A stretch of DNA of 50,868 nt, from contig CAVPEB010000057.1 of the NCBI GenBank assembly GCA_963702765.1, positions 1-50,868 on the forward strand. The letters run 5' to 3'. This stretch comes from DATMNR01 sp963702765. Lineage in GTDB: Bacteria > Chloroflexota > Ktedonobacteria > Ktedonobacterales > Ktedonobacteraceae. Each line of letters starts with the position of its first letter. The stretch's first letter is position 1. This document shows, piece after piece, positions 45,810 through 50,868 of this stretch. A model generated the notes under the pieces. That model was not told the origin of the DNA and ran no database searches. It was given only the letters and a program-made list of their open reading frames with translations. The position numbers were made by a program, and so were the translations under genes.

Positions 45810-46637
45810 ATGTCTAACCAGATGCCTCCCCAGCAAGGCAGCGATTTACCAGTACATGCGCGCGAACGTCTCAGTATAATGCGTGGTGATGCGACACGTC
45901 GCGGGCTTTTCACTAGCGATTTAAGTGTGAACGAATTTTTATTAGTGCGCGAAGCTGGTTTTGATCCAATTGGTCTAGTAGTTGGAAGTTCAATCTATCA
46001 TATCGGGTTCCAGTTTTCGAATTGGAAACAGAACATGGAGGTGAATGTTCTAACCCAGGCTATGTACCATGCCCGCGGCTTAGCCATGACACGTATGGAG
46101 GAGGAGGCCAATGCGCTTGGTGCAGATGGTATTGTTGGTGTGCGATTGGTGATTACATCGTATGAGTGGGGCGAGTCAATGGCCGAATTTATGGCTATTG
46201 GTACTGCGATCCGTTCGCGAAGTGGCCAGCCCTATCGCAATGTTTTAGGTAAGCCATTTACCTCGGATCTTTCTGGACAAGATTTCTGGACATTGTTAAA
46301 GGCAGGATATCGTCCAGTGGGTATGGTAATGGGTAACTGTGTCTATCATGTTGCACATCAGAGTTTTGGTCAGGTGATGAGACAAATCGGTCAGAACGTC
46401 GAGTATGCTAACTTTACCCAAGCCATTTATGATGCACGCGAGCTAGCGATGGAGCGAATGCAAGCTGAGGCTGCTGGTCTTGGTGCTCAAGGCGTTGTCG
46501 GTGTGAATATTACTGAGGACAGCCGCGATTGGGGTTCGCATGTTATCGAATTCTTCGCAGTTGGTACAGCTATTATGCCTATTTCAGCCGAACATCAGAT
46601 ACAACCTCCTGCACTTACACTCTCGCTCAATAGCTAA
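45810..46637 (+). CDS. Duplicated YbjQ/UPF0145-type heavy-metal-binding domain protein
   Basis: 275 residues containing two tandem copies of a YbjQ-like domain. Copy 1 (about 32-137) reads GLFTSDLSVNEFLLVREAGFDPIGLVVGSSIYHIG ... EANALGADGIVGVRL ... EFMAIGTAI. Copy 2 (about 148-260) reads PFTSDLSGQDFWTLLKAGYRPVGMVMGNCVYHVA ... EAAGLGAQGVVGVNI ... EFFAVGTAI. Family members form pentamers or decamers and are labelled heavy-metal-binding, with no proven function. AGAAGGAG precedes the ATG. A perfect terminator follows. Confidence 0.8.
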   Translation: MSNQMPPQQGSDLPVHARERLSIMRGDATRRGLFTSDLSVNEFLLVREAGFDPIGLVVGSSIYHIGFQFSNWKQNMEVNVLTQAMYHARGLAMTRMEEEANALGADGIVGVRLVITSYEWGESMAEFMAIGTAIRSRSGQPYRNVLGKPFTSDLSGQDFWTLLKAGYRPVGMVMGNCVYHVAHQSFGQVMRQIGQNVEYANFTQAIYDARELAMERMQAEAAGLGAQGVVGVNITEDSRDWGSHVIEFFAVGTAIMPISAEHQIQPPALTLSLNS

Positions 46638-46665
46638 ATCACAGAAAGCATCTTTCTTGATGGGG

Positions 46666-46708
46666 CGCCCTCGTCTTCTTTATACTCGGTATAAAGAAGA
46701 CGAGGGCG
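46666..46708 (+). terminator. Strong 19-bp hairpin terminator
   Basis: A perfect 19-bp inverted repeat (CGCCCTCGTCTTCTTTATA and its complement) around CTCGG is followed by TCTTTTCT. It lies 28 nt after the YbjQ-like gene stop. The remaining 229 nt to the next gene show nothing I can name. Confidence 0.85.
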
Positions 46709-46937
46709 TCTTTTCTGAATCACTCTATTCAAACGATTTTTTGTGAAATGCCATTTCCTAATAGAATGCCGATTTTAGCAAATGAGATTTTGAGCGCCGC
46801 GCTTATGCCCTTGAAGCAGCATTAGTTCAGACTCATTAACAGATGTATACAATAGTTGAAATCATGCTCTGAAGCGGTGTTAGATATGATATACTCTACG
46901 TCATAGAACATATTTAAGAAGGGGATGTTAGCTTGTT

Positions 46938-47756
46938 ATGGATGATGAAAGCACTCAGGAAGAACAAAGCATAATTGAAGACGAGCCTACGCTTGATGCC
47001 AATAGAACATTAGAGGACGAAAATTTGGTGGGTGGAAATGAATTGCTAGACAAGGAAAATGTAAGTTCACAAGCTCAAACACTTGGTTCACCCGTTGAAG
47101 CTCAATATGCTGTTGGAGGAATTTCATCTCCATCACGTCACCGGTCTGTGACCCGTATTGTATTGTATGCTGTCTTTCTATTAATTGGAATTGTACTGGG
47201 AGTGGTAGGGATGCTGTTATTTCAACTATCAATTGGTGGCTCAAGATCCCCTATTCCTGTTACTCTAACACCTGTTGCTTCTGGGAATGTCACTGTGCAT
47301 GCTGACCAATCTATTATTACTCCTCTACTTCAAAATAGTGTTCAGACAATAGATTTACCCGCTAACGGTAGTATTAGCAACGTACAAATTCAATTTACTA
47401 ATGGTACACAGATGAACATTACTGGTGATTACCAGGTATCTGTATTAGGTGTACCAGTGACACAACCTTTTTCACTTGACGCTCAATTGTTAGTGGATAA
47501 CTGCCAGGCACAAGTACATATCCTTCAGGCCAATTTCTCCAACATTTCCGTAACGGGCCTGGTATCTTTATTCGAAGATAGGATAAATCAAAAATTGGCA
47601 CAGTTGATTCCTCAAAACAATTTACCTGGTAATATTGAATTTTGTTTGATTAACATTGCTACTGACGAACAAGGCGTTAATGCCACCTTCAATCTCGTAG
47701 TGCCTTCTTCTAGCACACCTACTGCGTATATAGCAAAATCGATTGCCTTGTTGTAG
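46938..47756 (+). CDS. Membrane-anchored LmeA/DUF2993-like protein (paralogue)
   Basis: 272 residues. A long acidic cytoplasmic N terminus (about 1-75) contrasts with the basic one of the paralogue at 14181. Then one membrane helix (IVLYAVFLLIGIVLGVVGMLLF) and an extracytoplasmic domain: VTVHADQSIITPLLQNSV, GSISNVQIQFTNGTQMNITGDYQVSVLGVPVTQPFSLDAQL, AQVHILQANFSNISVTGLVSLFEDRINQKL. The order of motifs matches the paralogue. Function unknown; a lipid-binding cell-envelope role is suggested by the family. Confidence 0.68.
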   Translation: MDDESTQEEQSIIEDEPTLDANRTLEDENLVGGNELLDKENVSSQAQTLGSPVEAQYAVGGISSPSRHRSVTRIVLYAVFLLIGIVLGVVGMLLFQLSIGGSRSPIPVTLTPVASGNVTVHADQSIITPLLQNSVQTIDLPANGSISNVQIQFTNGTQMNITGDYQVSVLGVPVTQPFSLDAQLLVDNCQAQVHILQANFSNISVTGLVSLFEDRINQKLAQLIPQNNLPGNIEFCLINIATDEQGVNATFNLVVPSSSTPTAYIAKSIALL

Positions 47757-47825
47757 CCTCATCGGAGGTGTTGTATCCATAATAAACCCAGGCGAAATAC
47801 TACTTATACCCTCGTCGGCTACCTC

Positions 47826-48695
47826 ATGGTAATGACCGCAGCAGTTTTATTCGGTCTCAATGGAAGTCTCTCACGTTTACTCTTCAATGATGGTATAACA
47901 CCTCTTACGTTAATTGAGTTTCGTATGCTCATTGGTGGATTGTGTTTGATGACCGTACTTGTAATTGGGCAACGTAAGGGGTTGAAGGTGAAACGGCGTT
48001 ACTGGGGTTGGATTATAGCCTTTGGTATATCTCTTGCCTTTACTACCTATACCTACCTTTTGTCGATCAGTCGGCTGCCGATAGCTGTTGCTTTAATTAT
48101 CATTTTCACTGCTGCAACCTGGATGGCACTATGGGAAGCTATCTGGCATAGACACATGCCCTCGAAACATGTGTTGGTAGCTTTGGGTTTAACCCTTGGA
48201 GGCGTTATACTTTTAACCGGTGTCTGGCATGAAAAACTGATTGGTCTGGATCCGCTTGGATTATTATTTGCATTCTTTGGAATCATTGCCTATATTACTT
48301 ATCTCGTACTTGGGCGTCGGGTTGGCCAGTATGTACCATCTATCACTGCGACAGGCTATGGAGCGCTTGTGGCTTGCCTTTTCTGGTTTATTTTTCAGCC
48401 TCCCTGGGCTATTCCTGCCAATACATGGACCCCGTATCATCTATTCTTGATTGCTCTGATAGGTATTTTAGGTATGGCTATTCCATTTTCTCTTATTTTA
48501 GGCTCGTTACGGCGTATTGATACAATGCATGTTGGTATTGTAAGTATGCTTGAACTTCCTGCGGCCGGAATTATAGCATTTTTCTGGTTAGGTCAACGTC
48601 TAGACGTCTGGCAGATAACAGGATGTGTGTTAGTACTCATTGGTGTAGCTATTCTCCAATACGAAAAGAAAGAAGAGATTCAATTAATAGAATAG
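47826..48695 (+). CDS. EamA/DMT family transporter
   Basis: 289 residues with about ten membrane helices in two EamA repeats: AAVLFGLNGSLSRLLFNDGITPLTLIEFRMLIGG at the start and MLELPAAGIIAFFWLGQRLDVWQITGCVLVLIGVAIL at the end. The start is uncertain: ATG 47826 has no ribosome site. In-frame sequence extends to 47775, where GGAGGTG (47764-47770) precedes an ATC codon and yields a basic N terminus before TM1. Substrate unknown. It leads a run with the racemase-family and TPP-enzyme genes. Confidence 0.8.
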   Translation: MVMTAAVLFGLNGSLSRLLFNDGITPLTLIEFRMLIGGLCLMTVLVIGQRKGLKVKRRYWGWIIAFGISLAFTTYTYLLSISRLPIAVALIIIFTAATWMALWEAIWHRHMPSKHVLVALGLTLGGVILLTGVWHEKLIGLDPLGLLFAFFGIIAYITYLVLGRRVGQYVPSITATGYGALVACLFWFIFQPPWAIPANTWTPYHLFLIALIGILGMAIPFSLILGSLRRIDTMHVGIVSMLELPAAGIIAFFWLGQRLDVWQITGCVLVLIGVAILQYEKKEEIQLIE

Positions 48696-48696
48696 A

Positions 48697-48710
48697 CTTC
48701 TTATAGCCAT
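48697..48710 (+). repeat. 14-nt direct repeat copy 1 (CTTCTTATAGCCAT)
   Basis: An exact copy of this 14-mer occurs at 49803-49816. Each copy sits in the short gap before a gene of this run and is followed by similar sequence (TTGAATAT / CGGATAT) and a strong ribosome site. Confidence 0.6.
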
Positions 48711-48737
48711 TGAATATGTGACAAAAGGAGTATAACC

Positions 48738-49784
48738 TTGGAACTAAGATGGAATACGTTCAGCCTCTCAGAAGAAGCTACACTGATAACGACACTGGAT
48801 GTACATGCCGCAGGTGAGCCATTGCGTATTATCACAGGTGGGTTGCCAGAGTTAAAGGGTAGTACCATCCTGGAACGAAGACGTTACATGCAAGAGCACC
48901 TTGACTATATACGTCGAGCATTAATGTGGGAGCCAAGAGGACATTACGATATGTATGGCTGCGTGATTACTGAGCCTGTTAGCTCGGAAGGTGATGTAGG
49001 TGTATTGTTCATGCATAACGAAGGTTACAGCACCATGTGTGGCCATGGAATTATTGCCCTGGTGACTGCTCTTCTGGAGACGGGCTCATTTCCAGCGAAG
49101 GGACAATATACACCTGTAAACCTTGATACACCAGCAGGACTAGTACGTGCTACTGCATGTCTCGATGGAAGTGGACATGTTGAACGAGTATCATTCCTCA
49201 ATGTACCCTCTTTTGTATATGCTCGAGATGTTGAGCTTACATTGCCAAAATATGGAAAATTACTTGTCGATGTTGCTTATGGTGGTGCATTCTACGCTTT
49301 TATATCCTCCGAAGAGGTTGGTTTGAAAGTCAGGCCAGAAAACACAGGGCAATTGGTCGAAGCGGCTCAAGCAATTAAATCGGCTGTTAATGATGCCATT
49401 TTAATCGAGCACCCGCTAGAACCTGATTTAAGCTTTGTTTATGGCTCTATTTTGATTGATGCTCCTGAAAATCCATCTCACCATAGTCGCAATATTTGTG
49501 TATTTGCTGATGCAGAAGTGGATCGCTCACCAACGGGTACAGGTGTTTCGGCTCGTTTAGCGCTACACCATGCCCGGAATGAAATAGCAGACGGACAGGA
49601 AATTATCATTGAAAGTATCCTGGGCTCTGCAAGTACGTTCTATGGAAAAGTAGCAGGAAGAGCGAGAGTCGGTTCTTACGATGCAATTGTGCCTGAAGTG
49701 AGCGGTAAAGCCTTCATTACCGGTCGGCATGAATTCATCATTGATCAACGAGATGTACTGGGAAAAGGATTTTTGTTGTCATAA
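48738..49784 (+). CDS. Proline racemase family protein, probable trans-3-hydroxy-L-proline dehydratase
   Basis: 348 residues. First catalytic residue Cys101 in STMCGHGIIAL. At the second catalytic position the motif DRSPTGTGVSARLAL has Thr266 where racemases and epimerases have Cys. Cys/Thr pairs mark trans-3-hydroxy-L-proline dehydratases in this family, so dehydration to pyrroline-2-carboxylate is the best inference. N-terminal DVHAAGEPLRII is typical. TTG start with AAAGGAG upstream. Followed after 79 nt by a TPP-enzyme gene. Confidence 0.82.
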   Translation: MELRWNTFSLSEEATLITTLDVHAAGEPLRIITGGLPELKGSTILERRRYMQEHLDYIRRALMWEPRGHYDMYGCVITEPVSSEGDVGVLFMHNEGYSTMCGHGIIALVTALLETGSFPAKGQYTPVNLDTPAGLVRATACLDGSGHVERVSFLNVPSFVYARDVELTLPKYGKLLVDVAYGGAFYAFISSEEVGLKVRPENTGQLVEAAQAIKSAVNDAILIEHPLEPDLSFVYGSILIDAPENPSHHSRNICVFADAEVDRSPTGTGVSARLALHHARNEIADGQEIIIESILGSASTFYGKVAGRARVGSYDAIVPEVSGKAFITGRHEFIIDQRDVLGKGFLLS

Positions 49785-49802
49785 GTATAATAGTACTCGA
49801 GT

Positions 49803-49816
49803 CTTCTTATAGCCAT
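49803..49816 (+). repeat. 14-nt direct repeat copy 2 (CTTCTTATAGCCAT)
   Basis: Second exact copy, upstream of the TPP-enzyme gene; see the copy at 48697. The repeated placement suggests a duplicated leader or regulatory element. Confidence 0.6.
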
Positions 49817-49863
49817 CGGATATTACACACTATTCGAAATCCTAAGCAAAGGAGATATAAAAC

Positions 49864-50868
49864 ATGGAAGAACGATGTACAGGCGGAGATATCATTGTTC
49901 GAATATTGAAAGCTGCGGGGGTCGAGTGTATATTTGGCATAATTAGCATACATAACATACCTATCTATGACGCTATTGCCAGGCAAGGCGGTATTAGAAC
50001 AATTACAAACCGTAGTGAACCAGGAGCGGTCAATATGGCTGACGGTTATGCGAAGGCGATTGGCAAACTCGGAGTAGTGATCACGAGTACGGGAGCGGGA
50101 GCAGGTAACGCTGCAGGGTCGCTTATAGAAGCTCAAACAAATGGCACCCCTCTCTTGCATATAACTGGACAGATTGATTCTCCTTATCTTGATCGGGCAA
50201 AGGGATTTATTCACGAGTGTAAAGACCAGCTAGGTATGCTTAAAGCGATTTCCAAAGAGGCCTTCAGGATACGCTCCATAGAATCATTAACTTCGACTAT
50301 ATTACAAGCAATCGAGGTAGCCTTAACTGCGCCAACTGGGGTAGTTAGTGTCGAAATACCAATTGATATCCAGAAGATGATGCTAACTGCTCCTGAAATT
50401 TCATTCGAATCTCGTTCCAGCCCTGCTCCTGCTCTGTTATCTATAAAAGAAGCTGCCAGTATTCTCGCCTCTGCTAAACGCCCGCTCATTTGGTCTGGTA
50501 ATGGCGTTATTCAAGCAGATGCAGTTGATGAATTAACCGATATTGCCGAGATGTGGGGTGCGGGAGTGATCACGAGCCAGGCAGGACGTGGTGCTATTCG
50601 CGAGGATCACATTCAATGCATTGGAAATTTTGCTTACAATTCGGCTATTAGGGATTTTTTAGCATCATGTGATGTGCTGCTCGCAGTTGGAACTCGCTTC
50701 CGAGGATCAGAAACGAGAGTCTGGCAATTACCACTCCCCAGGACTATTATTCAGATCGATGTAGACAGGCTTGCAATCGGCCGCAATTACCCTGCTACGG
50801 TTGGATGTGTCGCAGATGCTAAATTTGCTTTGCAAGCTCTTATTAATGAACTGGCTGGCAAAGTAAAT
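49864..50868 (+). CDS. Thiamine pyrophosphate-binding enzyme (acetolactate synthase-like), 3' end outside window
   Basis: 335 codons are open to the window end with no stop. The N domain shows GGDIIVRILKAAGVECIFGI, then TNRSEPGAVNMADGYAKAIG with the Glu expected to contact TPP, and GVVITSTGAGAGNAAGSLIEA. The central domain follows (PLIWSGNGVIQADAVDELTDIAEM, VLLAVGTRFRGSETRVWQLP, IIQIDVD). This is the acetolactate synthase/benzoylformate decarboxylase superfamily; the C-terminal TPP motif is not in the window, so the reaction cannot be assigned. ATG at 49864 follows AAAGGAGATATAAAAC. Next to a hydroxyproline-type dehydratase it may belong to an amino-acid or keto-acid catabolic set. Confidence 0.85.
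   Translation, partial: MEERCTGGDIIVRILKAAGVECIFGIISIHNIPIYDAIARQGGIRTITNRSEPGAVNMADGYAKAIGKLGVVITSTGAGAGNAAGSLIEAQTNGTPLLHITGQIDSPYLDRAKGFIHECKDQLGMLKAISKEAFRIRSIESLTSTILQAIEVALTAPTGVVSVEIPIDIQKMMLTAPEISFESRSSPAPALLSIKEAASILASAKRPLIWSGNGVIQADAVDELTDIAEMWGAGVITSQAGRGAIREDHIQCIGNFAYNSAIRDFLASCDVLLAVGTRFRGSETRVWQLPLPRTIIQIDVDRLAIGRNYPATVGCVADAKFALQALINELAGKVN

Noticed and set aside
1..50868. CRISPR arrays, tRNA or rRNA genes
   Set aside because: No regularly spaced direct repeats and no tRNA cloverleaf or rRNA core sequences were seen on either strand by eye; a dedicated scan was not possible.

Overview
The window looks like a chromosomal segment of a Ktedonobacteria-type member of the Chloroflexota. 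This placement is inferred from gene content: coenzyme F420 biosynthesis with F420-type enzymes, a RibXY riboflavin transporter under an FMN riboswitch, a T-box-controlled class I tRNA synthetase of the PITANNPMG type, several FHA or zinc-ribbon Ser/Thr kinases, and an IsrB/IscB-type (RRXRR) locus of the kind known to be abundant in Ktedonobacter. No rRNA, tRNA or CRISPR array was seen. The DNA is moderately AT-rich apart from one clearly GC-richer block at about 40.14-41.48 kb.

Layout. 0.2-4.1 kb (+): MFS transporter, DinB-like protein, adenosine deaminase, EamA transporter. 12.2-4.2 kb (-): a seven-gene operon that reads as an aerobic CoA-dependent anthranilate (2-aminobenzoate) pathway: LLM-class flavin/F420 oxidoreductase, two-domain monooxygenase/reductase, SDR, enoyl-CoA hydratase, RidA, acyl-CoA dehydrogenase, CoA ligase. 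13.9-12.4 kb (-): glutamine synthetase. 14.2 kb (+): membrane-anchored LmeA/DUF2993-like protein. 19.2-14.7 kb (-): F420 operon cofE, FbiB-C-like nitroreductase, cofD, cofC, PPOX protein, amidinohydrolase. 19.4-23.7 kb (+): metallophosphoesterase, DoxX relic, PIG-L deacetylase, FMN riboswitch, ribX, ribY, followed by an IS4-family transposase relic. 31.7-24.8 kb (-): T-box leader, alaX, ileS, PIG-V-like mannosyltransferase, then a separate ring-cleaving dioxygenase. 31.8-39.1 kb (+): sucA-sucB, kinase-FHA, DUF6391 protein, sulfurtransferase. 43.9-39.1 kb (-): AsnC/Lrp regulator, kinase, IsrB element, homoserine dehydrogenase. 44.1-50.9 kb (+): HDAC-like amidohydrolase, small hypothetical, duplicated YbjQ protein, second LmeA-like protein, EamA transporter, trans-3-hydroxy-L-proline dehydratase-like enzyme, and a TPP enzyme cut by the window end.

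Most notable is the IsrB locus. It encodes a 366-residue RuvC-only protein with PLMP, RRXRR bridge and RuvC I-III motifs but no HNH domain. It is preceded by about 240 nt of structured non-coding DNA that looks like an omega RNA. The element appears inserted directly in front of the start codon of homoserine dehydrogenase. The presumed guide and the ATGA at that start codon fit a target-plus-TAM arrangement at the reconstructed empty site.

Three genes (ileS, glnA, anthraniloyl-CoA monooxygenase) are each split by a single extra base, two of them in a homopolymer. Because ileS is essential and glnA usually important, these are more likely sequence errors than real pseudogenes.
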